Of a stretch of 64,000 bases of DNA, positions 8,198 through 16,947 are shown piece by piece. The stretch lies in assembly GCA_041396705.1 (NCBI GenBank), contig JAWKYB010000022.1:10890-74889 (forward strand), written 5' to 3'. The notes under the pieces were generated by a model, which saw only the letters and a list, made by a program, of their open reading frames with translations, made no database searches and had not been told where the DNA came from. Each line of letters starts with the position of its first letter. Position 1 is the first letter of the stretch. Made by a program: the position numbers and the translations under genes. Origin of the DNA: Alphaproteobacteria bacterium (GTDB taxonomy: Bacteria; Pseudomonadota; Alphaproteobacteria; CALKHQ01).

Positions 8198-10080
8198 TGT
8201 GCGACCGCTTTGGCTTTCTGCAGGGGGGTGGGCGCGTCCGGCATCGGGGCGTGCAGCGCCTGGCGGCGGAACGCGCCCGCATACCAGCCGCCGGCACGGA
8301 CCAGTTCGTCGTGGGTGCCGGTCTCGGCGATCCGCCCGTCGATCAGCACGACGATCTGGTCGGCGACGCTGACGGTCGGCAGATGGTGGCCGATCATGAT
8401 GATGGTGGTCCGGGTTTCGTTACGAATGTGTTGAAGCGCCTGCCGGAACAGCGCCTCCGATTCCGGGTCGAGGTTGCTGGTCGGCTCGTCCAGCAGCAGG
8501 ATCGGCGCGCCGCGCACCAGCGCGCGGGCGAGGTCGAGCCGCTGGCGCTGCCCGCCGGACAGGGCGCTGCCGCCGGGGCCGATGCCGCCGTCGTAGCCGT
8601 CGGCGTGCCGCTCGATGAAGGCGGCCGCCTGGGCCAGCTCGGCCGCGCGGCGGATCTCGGCGTCGCTCGCGCCGGGCCGGCCGAGACGGATGTGGTCGGC
8701 GAAGGTGCCGTCGAACATCTGCGGCGTCTGCGGCGCGAACGCCATCGCCCCTCGCAGGCTCGACGTGGCGAATTCGGCCTGCGCGACGCCGTCATAGCGG
8801 ATCGTCCCGGTCTGCGGCGTGCGCAGGCTCGCAAGCAGGTCGAGCAGGGTGGACTTGCCGGCGCCGGACGGTCCGACGATCGCGGTCAGGCGGTTGGCCG
8901 GGATGAACAGGTCGACGCCATGCAGGGCGGCGGGCTTGCCCGGCGCCTCGTAGCTGAAGTGGACGTCGGCAAAGGCAATGCCGTCGCGCAAAGGCTGGAA
9001 TGCGCGGGTGCCGCCGACCGGATCGGGCGCGGCCTCCAGCGCGTCGAGCCGCGCCTTGACCACGTCGACCGACGGGATGGTGCCGAGGTAGGTCTGCCGC
9101 CGAAGCATCAGCTCCTTTCCGATCGGCGCCAGCCGCATCAGGATGAAGAAGAACAGGATCGTGGTCTCGAACGAAAGCAGCTGGCCTTCGACCGTCACGT
9201 ACAGGATGACGAAGGCGAAGACCATGATCACCGGCTCGATCAGCACGCTGTACAGCGCGATCAGGCGCTGCAGCCCGATCATCCGGTCGCGCTGAACGCG
9301 GGTGAAGCGCGCGAAGGTCTCGGTCTCCGCCGCCTCGACGCCGGACAGCCGCACCAGCCGCACGGCGCCCAGCCGCTCGACGAGGAAGGACGACACGTTC
9401 CGGTTCGAATCGGTGACGCCCTGGCCGATGTGACGGACGTCGCGGGTGATGCGGGCGAGCAGCAGGGCCACCGCCAGCAGGATCAGGATCGCGGCGAGCG
9501 ACAGGGTCGGCGACAGCACCAGGACGATGGCCAGGTAGCAGGCACCGAGCATGCAATAGGCGATGCAGTCGATGGCGGCGGAAATGGCGCCGATCGCCCG
9601 GGCCAGCTCGGTGGTCATCTCGTTGACCAGCACGCCCGGCCTGATGCGGTCGGTCGTCTCGAAACGGGCGTTCAGATACAGCTGGAAGCCGCGGTCGCGC
9701 ACGTTGCGGATCAGCTCGTTCTGGACATGGAAGGAGAACACCTGGCGCAGGTAGGAGAACGCCTGGCGCAGGACGATGGCGATGAACGCGCCGATCAGCA
9801 GGGTGCCGAGCCCGACCTCGATCCCGATCTCGTCCGATACCGACAGGATGACCTGCCAGGCGTCGGAGGATTCGGCGAGCTTGGCCGTGTCGCCGGCGGC
9901 GTCCATGTATTCCAGGATGGGCACGATACTGCCCAGCCCGAGCGTCTCGAATGCGACGGCGGCCAGCTGCAGCAGCAGGATCAGCGCGACCCAGTTCCAG
10001 CGGTAGTGCAGACGCCGCATGCCGTCGACGAAGCCGGGCAGGAAGGCGCGCACGGGCCGCAGCAGCCGGTTCTCAGCCAT
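8194..10080 (-). CDS. ABC transporter, fused membrane and ATPase domains (PglK-like flippase)
   Basis: This 628-residue half-transporter has about six membrane helices in residues 20-330 and an ATPase in the C-terminal third. The ATPase shows Walker A GPSGAGKST near residue 402, the signature ALSGGQRQRLDLARAL, Walker B ILLLDEPTSNLD and the switch histidine in MIGHH. Domain order matches MsbA/PglK-type exporters, which work as homodimers. Within a nonulosonate locus it is a good candidate for flipping a lipid-linked glycan or exporting glycosylated material; the substrate is inferred. It overlaps the nucleotidyltransferase stop by 8 nt and the pseB start by 4 nt. Confidence 0.85.
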   Translation of the reverse strand: MAENRLLRPVRAFLPGFVDGMRRLHYRWNWVALILLLQLAAVAFETLGLGSIVPILEYMDAAGDTAKLAESSDAWQVILSVSDEIGIEVGLGTLLIGAFIAIVLRQAFSYLRQVFSFHVQNELIRNVRDRGFQLYLNARFETTDRIRPGVLVNEMTTELARAIGAISAAIDCIAYCMLGACYLAIVLVLSPTLSLAAILILLAVALLLARITRDVRHIGQGVTDSNRNVSSFLVERLGAVRLVRLSGVEAAETETFARFTRVQRDRMIGLQRLIALYSVLIEPVIMVFAFVILYVTVEGQLLSFETTILFFFILMRLAPIGKELMLRRQTYLGTIPSVDVVKARLDALEAAPDPVGGTRAFQPLRDGIAFADVHFSYEAPGKPAALHGVDLFIPANRLTAIVGPSGAGKSTLLDLLASLRTPQTGTIRYDGVAQAEFATSSLRGAMAFAPQTPQMFDGTFADHIRLGRPGASDAEIRRAAELAQAAAFIERHADGYDGGIGPGGSALSGGQRQRLDLARALVRGAPILLLDEPTSNLDPESEALFRQALQHIRNETRTTIIMIGHHLPTVSVADQIVVLIDGRIAETGTHDELVRAGGWYAGAFRRQALHAPMPDAPTPLQKAKAVAQ

Positions 10081-11146
10081 CGGCGGCTCCCGCGTTGCGC
10101 GGCCCGGCCAGGCTGCTGTCGGCGGCGGCCAGGTCGTGCGGCCGCCCGACGTCGGTCCAGTATTCGTGGATCGGGAACAGGCCGATGCGCAGCCCCACCT
10201 CCTGGGCGGCGTTCAGCACCTCCGGCATGTCGACCGGCCGGCCGCGGGGGATCAGCGCCAGCACCGCCGGCTCGAGGTAGTAGAGCCCGGCGGAGATGTA
10301 CTCGGAGATCAGCGGCTTCTCGTCGATGCGGCGGAACAACCCGTGCTCGTCGTGCCTGACCACGCCGAACGGCAGCCGGTGCTCGTAGCGCGAGACGCCG
10401 ATGGTCGCGTCGTGCTGGTGGCGCACGTGGAAGTCGTGCAGGGCGGCGAAGTCGGCGTCGGTGATGACGTCGCCATTGACGACAAGGACCGGGCCGGCAC
10501 CGAGGTCGGGAATCAGGGTCAGCGCGCCGGCGGTGCCGAGCGGCTGGTCCTCGATGACGTAGTGGAGCGCGATCGAGCCGCGGCGGGCCTCGCCGAAGGC
10601 GCGCACCTGGTCGGCGAGATAATGCAGCGTCAGATAGGCCCGCGGCACGGCGGCGGCCTCGAGGCTGGCGATGACATGCTCCAGGATCGGCTTGCCCGCC
10701 ACCGGCAGCAGCGGCTTCGGCGTGTTCCGGGTGCGCTCGCCGAGCCGGGTGCCGAAGCCGCCGGCCATCACCACCGCGGTGCCGATGCCGCCGAGCCGCG
10801 ATCCGGGCGCCAGCACCTCGCACACGCGGCCGCCGTCGTCGAGGATCGGCAGGAACTTCATCCCGCCGGCCAGTTCGCGGTTGCGGCTGTCGTCGCCGCT
10901 GCGTCCGGCGACATAGGCGGTGTGCATGCAGTCGCGCACCGGGTCGTCCAGGCTGACGCCGCGCAGCAGCGCGCGGCGCACGTCGCCGTCGGTCACCGTG
11001 CCCAGCAGGCGGCGGTTGCTGTCGACCACCAGCTGGAACAGGTGGTCGCTGGCGTTCAGGCGGGTCATTGCCAGGCGGATCGGCTGGTCGGGCGCGCATT
11101 CGTAGCCCGACAGGTCGGTCACCCGGACCAGGCCGCGCCGGCTCAC
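10073..11146 (-). CDS. CBS-domain sugar-1-phosphate nucleotidyltransferase (PtmE-like)
   Basis: This 357-residue protein has a pair of CBS repeats in residues 1-120 (including LLGTVTDGDVRRALLRG) and a nucleotidyltransferase in 127-357. The latter opens with VVMAGGFGTRLGERTRNTPK, the NTP-binding loop and following lysine, then NGDVITD for the metal-binding aspartate. Campylobacter PtmE, which makes GDP-glucosamine for legionaminic acid synthesis, has the same two-CBS plus transferase layout, so a PtmE-type role is likely here alongside LegB and LegC. The GTG start overlaps the upstream stop by 4 nt. The nucleotide (GDP or UDP) cannot be decided from the sequence. Confidence 0.82.
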   Translation of the reverse strand: MSRRGLVRVTDLSGYECAPDQPIRLAMTRLNASDHLFQLVVDSNRRLLGTVTDGDVRRALLRGVSLDDPVRDCMHTAYVAGRSGDDSRNRELAGGMKFLPILDDGGRVCEVLAPGSRLGGIGTAVVMAGGFGTRLGERTRNTPKPLLPVAGKPILEHVIASLEAAAVPRAYLTLHYLADQVRAFGEARRGSIALHYVIEDQPLGTAGALTLIPDLGAGPVLVVNGDVITDADFAALHDFHVRHQHDATIGVSRYEHRLPFGVVRHDEHGLFRRIDEKPLISEYISAGLYYLEPAVLALIPRGRPVDMPEVLNAAQEVGLRIGLFPIHEYWTDVGRPHDLAAADSSLAGPRNAGAADG

Positions 11147-11847
11147 GGTGCGCTCCCGGCCGGACGGGCGGCCAGTGCGGCGATCAGGGCGTCGGCCATG
11201 AACCAGTCGTCCTCGGTATCCACATCGAGACCGCGCGGCGGTGCCAGCGGCAGCGGCAGGATCGGCCCGGCATAGAGCGTCTCGTCGCGGCGCAGTGCGG
11301 CGACCCGGGTGAGGTAGAGGGCGCCGTTGGGCACATAGACCGGACGGCGGCCATCGGTGCCGGCCAGCGGCGCCATGCCGCCGTCCGAGGTCGGCACATA
11401 GACATGGCCGGCGGCGACATGCAGGGCGTCGACAGCGACGACGCTGTCGTGCAGCGGGTGCTCGTCGAGCAGGGCGACCGCCCGGCGCAGGCACGCGCCG
11501 CCGCGCAGCGGCGACGTCGGCTGCAGCACCATCACCGCGGCGGGGTCCGCACCGTGCGTCGCCCGCCACCAATCCAGCGCATGCAGCACGGCGCCGACGG
11601 TCGGCGCCGCGTCGCCGGCCAGTGCGGCCGGGCGCAGGAACGGAACCTGCCAGCCGATCCGCTGGCCTTCCGCCGCGATGGCCGCGTCGTCGGTGGTCAG
11701 CAGCACCGGCGCCGCCAGCCCCGATGCGGCGATCGCCTCGGCCGTGTGCGCCAGCAGCGACCGGCCGGCCAGCGGGCGCAGGTTCTTGCCCGGCAGCCGC
11801 TTCGACCCGCCGCGGGCCGGGACGAGCACCAGCAGGTCCGCGCGCAC
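11143..11847 (-). CDS. CMP-nonulosonate (acylneuraminate) cytidylyltransferase
   Basis: This 234-residue protein begins with LLVLVPARGGSKRLPGKN, the CTP-binding signature of CMP-sialic, CMP-legionaminic and CMP-pseudaminic acid synthetases, followed by VMVLQPTSPLR. Length fits the NeuA/PseF/LegF family. It would activate the finished nonulosonic acid with CTP for the glycosyltransferase. Which acid it uses (Pse or Leg) cannot be told. The GTG start at 11847 lies 5 nt past the upstream stop and places the nucleotide-binding strand at residue 5, as in the family. Its stop overlaps the PtmE-like gene. Confidence 0.87.
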   Translation of the reverse strand: MRADLLVLVPARGGSKRLPGKNLRPLAGRSLLAHTAEAIAASGLAAPVLLTTDDAAIAAEGQRIGWQVPFLRPAALAGDAAPTVGAVLHALDWWRATHGADPAAVMVLQPTSPLRGGACLRRAVALLDEHPLHDSVVAVDALHVAAGHVYVPTSDGGMAPLAGTDGRRPVYVPNGALYLTRVAALRRDETLYAGPILPLPLAPPRGLDVDTEDDWFMADALIAALAARPAGSAP

Positions 11848-11852
11848 CGCGC

Positions 11853-12692
11853 TCAGGCGTGCCTCGCCCGGCGCCGCGCCGCCCATTCGCCATACTGGTT
11901 GCGCAACCACTGGAACCCGGGCATGTGCGTCGGATCCGCCCGGAACGGATCCAGGTGCTCGACGGCGCTGATCACGGTCGGGTCCGACAACGAATGCTTG
12001 ACGATGTGCGTGATCAGCCGGTTGTTCGCCGTCAGTTGGACCTGTCCGATCCATTCGTCGCGACCTTCGGCCAGCATCGTGCCGAGGTCCAGCCGATGCA
12101 CGCCCAACGCCGGGACGCGCTGGCGCGCCGGCCGTTGGCCGTCGCTGGCCAGCAGCTGGGCCAGCACTGGCTTCTTGTATGGATTGACCAGGATCAGGCT
12201 GTCGCCGAGGTTGCGGCGGCGATCGATGTGAATCACCGAGTAGGCGTCGACATAGCGGCCGAACAGCGCGATCTGACTGATCACCTGCGGTGACCCGAAC
12301 TTCCAGGTGTGACAGGTGACGAAGCCTTTGCGTCGCTCGCCGCTGTATATGTTGTAGAAGCTGGGCAGCCGGCGACCGGCGAACAGCGGCGTGTCGTCCT
12401 TGGCACGCACGCCGTATTCGAGAAAGCCGCCATCCTCCGGCCAGTCGGCTGCCAGAGCCGCGCGGCAGGTCAGCCAGTGGCTTGGCGCCGATTCGATTCT
12501 GCCGCGGCCGAACACGATTTCATCGGCCCCCTCGTCGACAACGGTGCCGCCGGCGGACACCCGCCAGTATTGTTCGGCGACCCCGCCCTGCGGCCGCACG
12601 ACGTCGACCAGGGCAGCCGGTGGCATGACGATTGTGCAGGCGTAGCCTTTCGGCAGCCAGGTCACGATCGGGATCAGGAATGCCGAGGCCAT
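11853..12692 (-). CDS. Uncharacterised glycan-locus protein, 279 residues
   Basis: I do not recognise a family. The protein is rich in predicted beta strand, without a signal peptide, membrane helix or clear catalytic motif. It has a distinctive middle region: LFAGRRLPSFYNIYSGERR, then FVTCHTWKFGSPQVISQIA, then DSLILVNPYKKPVLAQLL. It begins one base after the stop of the BFD-domain gene, so the two are very likely coexpressed. Its strand pattern with a VNPYKKP turn is loosely like the VNCADAP region of that neighbour, so the two may share a beta-sandwich fold; this is only visual resemblance. Partnership with the BFD-domain protein is the best clue to function. Confidence 0.7.
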   Translation of the reverse strand: MASAFLIPIVTWLPKGYACTIVMPPAALVDVVRPQGGVAEQYWRVSAGGTVVDEGADEIVFGRGRIESAPSHWLTCRAALAADWPEDGGFLEYGVRAKDDTPLFAGRRLPSFYNIYSGERRKGFVTCHTWKFGSPQVISQIALFGRYVDAYSVIHIDRRRNLGDSLILVNPYKKPVLAQLLASDGQRPARQRVPALGVHRLDLGTMLAEGRDEWIGQVQLTANNRLITHIVKHSLSDPTVISAVEHLDPFRADPTHMPGFQWLRNQYGEWAARRRARHA

Positions 12693-12693
12693 G

Positions 12694-13662
12694 TCACAAA
12701 TGATCCAGCGACAACCGTGACAGGTCCGGCGAAGCAATTAGCAGGTGAAGCTTGCCATAGCCGGAAGACCGCAGGTCGGCGGTCACCAACGCTTCGTCGC
12801 GACCCGCGGGTAGACTTGGTTTTGCTTCGATAAGGCGTCCTTCAAAGGGGCCGAGCGCATGATCTGCCGTCGCGAACGTCTCGTTGCCGGTCTCGGCGAG
12901 CCGGTAGCTCAGGCTGAGCGAGAATGGCGCGTCAGCGCAGTTTACTGCCGTGAAAAAGATCCGCTCCGCCGTCGGCCGGTAGTGGAATGACACCGACTTG
13001 CGATATCCCCGATTGGGCGCCTGGAAATGCAGGCTGGCCGCCGCAGACGCGGTGACGATTTCCACCTGCGGCCTGGTCGTTCCGCGAACGCCCGGGCGCA
13101 CGGCAACCCGGTCGACCGCGACACTGCCGACCGTGAGTTCCTCGGCCGGGGGAAGATGCTGCGACAACGGAAGCCGCAACATGCCGTCGACCGGCAGTGT
13201 TTCGCGGGCGCGCAGCACGATGCGACCCGATGTGTCCCTGATCTGGTAGGCGATGCGGAAGTCGGTCTCGCCGCTGCCGCGCTGATAGAGCAGCGCGTGG
13301 TTGGACACCCACAGGAACTGCTCGACCCCGGCGCCATGCAGGACAGGCATCCAGTTGGTGCGATTGGTCGCGACGGGCGGAGACAGGCGGTCGAGAAAGC
13401 CGTAGACGCGCTGCTTGAAACTGCGTCGCGCGGCTTTGGTTTCGGTCGGCGCGCCGGAATGGGTCGGGGCGGCGCGCGGCGCCTCGACAAAGAAATGCTC
13501 GAGGTCGAGCATGCAGGCCGTGCAAACCTGCCCGGCGCCGGTCGCGGCCAGAAAGGCATCGAAGGACTGCCCCGGCGCCGTGGCGAGCCGGCTCGTTGCC
13601 GCCTTGCGGCCCAGGCCGACGCAGGCGCACAGAATCTCGTCGGCCTCGTCCGGCTGGGTCAT
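12694..13662 (-). CDS. Protein with N-terminal BFD-type [2Fe-2S] domain and uncharacterised beta-rich C-terminal region
   Basis: This is a 322-residue protein. Residues 12-50 carry four cysteines spaced CxC-x32-CxxC (C12, C14, C47, C50), inside ILCACVGLGRKA and GAGQVCTACMLDLEHFF. This is very close to the bacterioferritin-associated ferredoxin (BFD) pattern, CxC-x31-CxxC in E. coli Bfd, so a [2Fe-2S] cluster is expected. Residues about 80-322 are beta-rich and not recognised. The start at 13662 overlaps the methyltransferase stop... in the order of transcription this gene follows the methyltransferase, with its ATG sharing one base with that gene's TGA. A redox or iron-sensing role tied to glycan assembly is possible but unproven. 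Confidence 0.75.
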   Translation of the reverse strand: MTQPDEADEILCACVGLGRKAATSRLATAPGQSFDAFLAATGAGQVCTACMLDLEHFFVEAPRAAPTHSGAPTETKAARRSFKQRVYGFLDRLSPPVATNRTNWMPVLHGAGVEQFLWVSNHALLYQRGSGETDFRIAYQIRDTSGRIVLRARETLPVDGMLRLPLSQHLPPAEELTVGSVAVDRVAVRPGVRGTTRPQVEIVTASAAASLHFQAPNRGYRKSVSFHYRPTAERIFFTAVNCADAPFSLSLSYRLAETGNETFATADHALGPFEGRLIEAKPSLPAGRDEALVTADLRSSGYGKLHLLIASPDLSRLSLDHL

Positions 13663-14399
13663 CAGTTCGCCCGACGGGCGCACACCATCACGTCACCGCG
13701 ATCGCGCCAGTCTTCCTGAACGGCGAAATCGAGTCCGCAATCGGCGCACAGGGCCTGCATGTCGGCCCGCGTGTACCAAAAATCCTTGATGTTCATGCGC
13801 CGGCGGCGGTCGGCTTCGGCGAACGTGAAGTAGAATGCGCCGTCCGGCGCCAACAGGCCACGAATCGCCCGGAATGCGGTGCGTACGTCGGACTCTGGCA
13901 TATGGGTGACCACGGAATTGGCCCAGACATAGTCGAAGGTCTGCCCGGTCAGTTCGCGCAACCTGCAGTCGCCCACCACGTGAGTCTCGAACCGATCCGC
14001 CGGAATGCCGTGATCGCTAAGCAGTCTGATGCCCCGCTCGACCCGGTGGCCGGAAATATCCACGCCGACATACCGATTGTCATCTAGGTAGCGGATGAAA
14101 TGCAGCCCGCTGCGAAGCATCCCGCAGCCGAAATCCAACAGACGATGGTGTGCGAGCAGGCCATGCGCGACCAAGTAGTCGCGGTGGATCTGACCGCCGC
14201 CGAGATAGCGCTGGCTGACCGGCCTGTTGGCATCGCCGGCAACATAGGCATCCAGGCGATGCGCATAAAAGTCCACCCAGGAACGGCCGCGAAGCCGGTA
14301 GGCAAGGAAATAGATCAGCCACTCGCGCGGAAGCACAAAGAACTTGTAACGCAGCGAATTGTGGCGCCCACGGAGCGCTTTCTTGATCGTTTCGATCAT
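13662..14399 (-). CDS. Class I SAM-dependent methyltransferase
   Basis: This is a 245-residue protein. After about 85 basic, helical N-terminal residues comes HRLLDFGCGMLRSGLHFIRY, the SAM-binding motif I of class I methyltransferases. RYVGVDISGHRVERG follows with the acidic residue that binds the ribose, then FDYVWANSVVTHMPE. The fold resembles the Methyltransf_11/12 group found in O-antigen loci. It could O-methylate a glycan sugar or a glyceryl/hydroxyacyl substituent; substrate unknown. Start ATG 14399 gives a full-length N terminus. It is translationally coupled to the BFD-domain gene downstream. Confidence 0.8.
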   Translation of the reverse strand: MIETIKKALRGRHNSLRYKFFVLPREWLIYFLAYRLRGRSWVDFYAHRLDAYVAGDANRPVSQRYLGGGQIHRDYLVAHGLLAHHRLLDFGCGMLRSGLHFIRYLDDNRYVGVDISGHRVERGIRLLSDHGIPADRFETHVVGDCRLRELTGQTFDYVWANSVVTHMPESDVRTAFRAIRGLLAPDGAFYFTFAEADRRRRMNIKDFWYTRADMQALCADCGLDFAVQEDWRDRGDVMVCARRAN

Positions 14400-14451
14400 T
14401 TTACGGGACTTTCCGCCGCGGTGCTCGTCGTTCCTCTCAGCAGTGGTCGAA

Positions 14452-15405
14452 TCAGGTCGGACCGTAGCCGAACCGCATGCGGAAGCCGGCCAGATGGCGG
14501 GTGACCAGGTCGACCTCCGCCTCATCGAGGGACAGGACAGGCCGGCGCGCGGCGGACGTCTCGATTCCGTCCGTCGCCTTGAAGCTCGATATGCCGGGCC
14601 AATGCTGGCCCCGCATCGTGGGCTGCAGCAGGCATGGATCGAATGCGATTTCCAGCCAGTCGGCAAGCGCCCGCATCGTCGGTTCCGGCTCTGCGACAAG
14701 GGATTCGTAGCGAACCACGCGCGTCCGATCAGGGTCTGCAGTGTCGATCCGATCCAGCAGACGTTGGAAGTTCCTCACATTCTGGGCGAGCAGGGGCCAG
14801 GTCAGCAGCTTTTCGCCGCGCAACTCCCGCGACCGCTTCAGGCTGTCCAGAGAGGAGATCGGGTCTCGCACGATTACGATTGCGCGCGCGTCGGGAATCG
14901 ATGCCAGGGCGCTGGCTGCGGATTTGCCGTAGTCCGGGGCTTTCAGGCAGCAATAGCGACGCGGGTCCTGCCGCATGCCGGCCAGATAGGCATGCGCAAG
15001 ACGGAGCCACAGCCCGCAGACGCCGCCCCTGGCCGGCTGCGCGAGCGAAGCGATGAAGCATTCTTCGTCCCAGTCCGCCTGGATTTCGACGTCGGAAACG
15101 CTGCCGCGGTCTCGGGATTGACGGTAGGGCCGCTCGACTGGCGGCATCACCTGCTTGTCGCGGAGGCCGGCGACGAGAGCGTTCAGGTCGACAGGGATGG
15201 CGTCAAGAAAAAGGTCGGCACCGGCCGGGCCCATGTCGTCGAGGTATTCGAAGAGGAAGCCCTCGTCGACCAGCCAGTTGACCTCCGGATGTCCGTCGAA
15301 AAGGTTGTAGATGAGGCTGGTGCCGGATCGCGGTGCGCCAGTTATCACCAGCGGGGAGCAGTCGCCTGCTGGAGCGCTGCGGCGGGCGGAGAGGTCAGCT
15401 GGCAT
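14452..15405 (-). CDS. Sulfotransferase family protein
   Basis: This 317-residue protein has both phosphosulfate-binding elements of PAPS sulfotransferases. The 5'-loop is in LVITGAPRSGTSLIYNLF (residues 19-36) and the 3'-element in IVIVRDPISSLDSLKRS. The family uses PAPS to sulfate sugars, lipids or proteins. In this locus a glycan substrate is likely, which would give a sulfated surface sugar. The start at 15405 overlaps the preceding capsule-type gene by 11 nt. A gap of 52 nt separates its stop from the methyltransferase start. No signal peptide or membrane anchor is seen, so it should act in the cytoplasm. Confidence 0.83.
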   Translation of the reverse strand: MPADLSARRSAPAGDCSPLVITGAPRSGTSLIYNLFDGHPEVNWLVDEGFLFEYLDDMGPAGADLFLDAIPVDLNALVAGLRDKQVMPPVERPYRQSRDRGSVSDVEIQADWDEECFIASLAQPARGGVCGLWLRLAHAYLAGMRQDPRRYCCLKAPDYGKSAASALASIPDARAIVIVRDPISSLDSLKRSRELRGEKLLTWPLLAQNVRNFQRLLDRIDTADPDRTRVVRYESLVAEPEPTMRALADWLEIAFDPCLLQPTMRGQHWPGISSFKATDGIETSAARRPVLSLDEAEVDLVTRHLAGFRMRFGYGPT

Positions 15406-16866
15406 GAGCGAACTCGCGGCGCTGCGCGTCGAGGCCGAGGCTGTCGGTCAGTGCACGGAAGGCATTGTCCAGGGCTTCCGGCCCGATCGAGTCCGGCTCC
15501 GAAGGCACGAACGTCCCAAGATCGAACGACGTGTCGATCACGGCCTGCAAAAAGCGTTGTCCATCTGCGCGGGCCTTGTGTTCATCGAACGTCATGGCGA
15601 AGGCGCGCTCAAGATAGCCCTTCAGCTGTGCCTCGTCGGTCACGACCAATACGTGATCGAGCAAATTGTACGTGTTGTGCCGCCCGAAACTGATCACCGG
15701 CTTACCCATGACTGCGCCTTCGAAGCCGCTGCTGCCGCTGATCGTGACGACGACACGGCAATTGCGGGTCGCCGCCATCCCGAGCTCCGCCATGTTCATC
15801 AGACGGACGTTCTTCAACTCGCTGATCTGGCCGATGAAGTCTGCCGGCCGGCGGCCGGTGGCCGCAAAATGCTCCTTGACGGCCAAAGTGGCGCCGGCGG
15901 GCAGGTCCCGTGCCACCGATATGATTGCAGCGAGCTGGTAGAGATATTCCGGCGACAGCCGCTGCAGGGCGGTCTCCGGTTCCGTTGCCAGCGGGAAGAA
16001 TGCGAAAGGTGCGTCCGCGAACCCTTCGAGGCCGGGCAATTCCGCGCTGGTCATGCGGGCGATGTCGCGCCTGCGACGCCACAGATAGGTGGCGTTCTCC
16101 AGTACATAATAACCTTTCGCCTTCTGGTAGCCGCGAAGATGCCAATACAGGTAGCGGGCAAACAGAAACGCCGTCTTCTTGAGCGTCAGCAGGACAGAAA
16201 CGTCCTTCCGATGCCTTTCGCGAAAGCGCATGTGGGCATCATAGGGGCATCGATACCGAGGTCAGCCGGTGCCACTGCCTTGGCGAAAGCCGCTTCCAAC
16301 GCTGGGTTGTCCAAATACTCCGAGTCCGACCAGTAATAGTAGTTCTTGTAACGGGCGCCCGCCAGCAAGCGCAACGGGATGCCTGCCGCGCGGGCGACGA
16401 CGCAAAGCACCTTGCCGGGGTTGATGATCAGCGCCGGTGATTTTTCGGCGATCTGGTCGCGCCAGAAGGCGATCACCGTATTGAATCCATTGAGCATCTG
16501 GAAATAGGACGTGCCTTCCGAGATGCGCGAGCGCGGGTGACGATATCCGCCCGGCGCAAATCCGCGGCCGAGATGGCGGTCGCTAACCGCCAGCTCGTTG
16601 ATGGTCGTCGCATATTGCGCCTCGAAGCGTCGTGCCGTCTCGATGACCTGAGCCGGCTCGGCAACCCGATCGGCGCAGGCCGCGTACAGCGCGCGGGCGA
16701 CTGTGATCGTCTCGAACAGCTGCGGGTGGGTCCGCCTGTAGTAGGTCTCCTCCTGCGGTGTCGAAACATATAGATCGATTTGTGCCGCGAATTCCTCCTG
16801 GAGTTTCCGGGCCACGCCAACGTAGACGCCGCGATATTCCGAGTGGGCGACGAGGAAGATTCTCAT
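15395..16866 (-). pseudogene. Capsule-type polysaccharide biosynthesis protein split by a 1-nt frameshift
   Basis: Two overlapping reading frames join into one protein of about 490 residues. The first (16866 down to 16186) starts MRIFLVAHSEYRGVYVGVA; the second continues with AHMRFRERHRKD and HLRGYQKAKGYYVLEN, and ends with VVVTISGSSGFEGAVMGKPV, the donor-site glycine/serine turn of capsule-synthesis GT-B proteins of the KpsC/KpsS type. Reading GIDAPYDAHMRF across the junction requires one extra C in the CCCC run at 16244-16247. Without it translation ends after 226 residues. The second half might be restarted at ATG 16231. Probably a transferase or assembly protein for the surface glycan; a base-calling error is a serious alternative. 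Confidence 0.75.
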
Positions 16867-16947
16867 CTCGGCGCCGCTCCCGTCCCCGCACTCTCCGGGA
16901 CGCGCATTGGCGCCATGTGCGTGTGATTGCGCTCGGCCTGCACGGCG

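Noticed and set aside
6150..16250. Phase-variable repeats controlling glycan genes
   Set aside because: The tracts at the lesions are only 4-6 bases long, far shorter than known slippage tracts, and the same kind of lesion affects unrelated genes.
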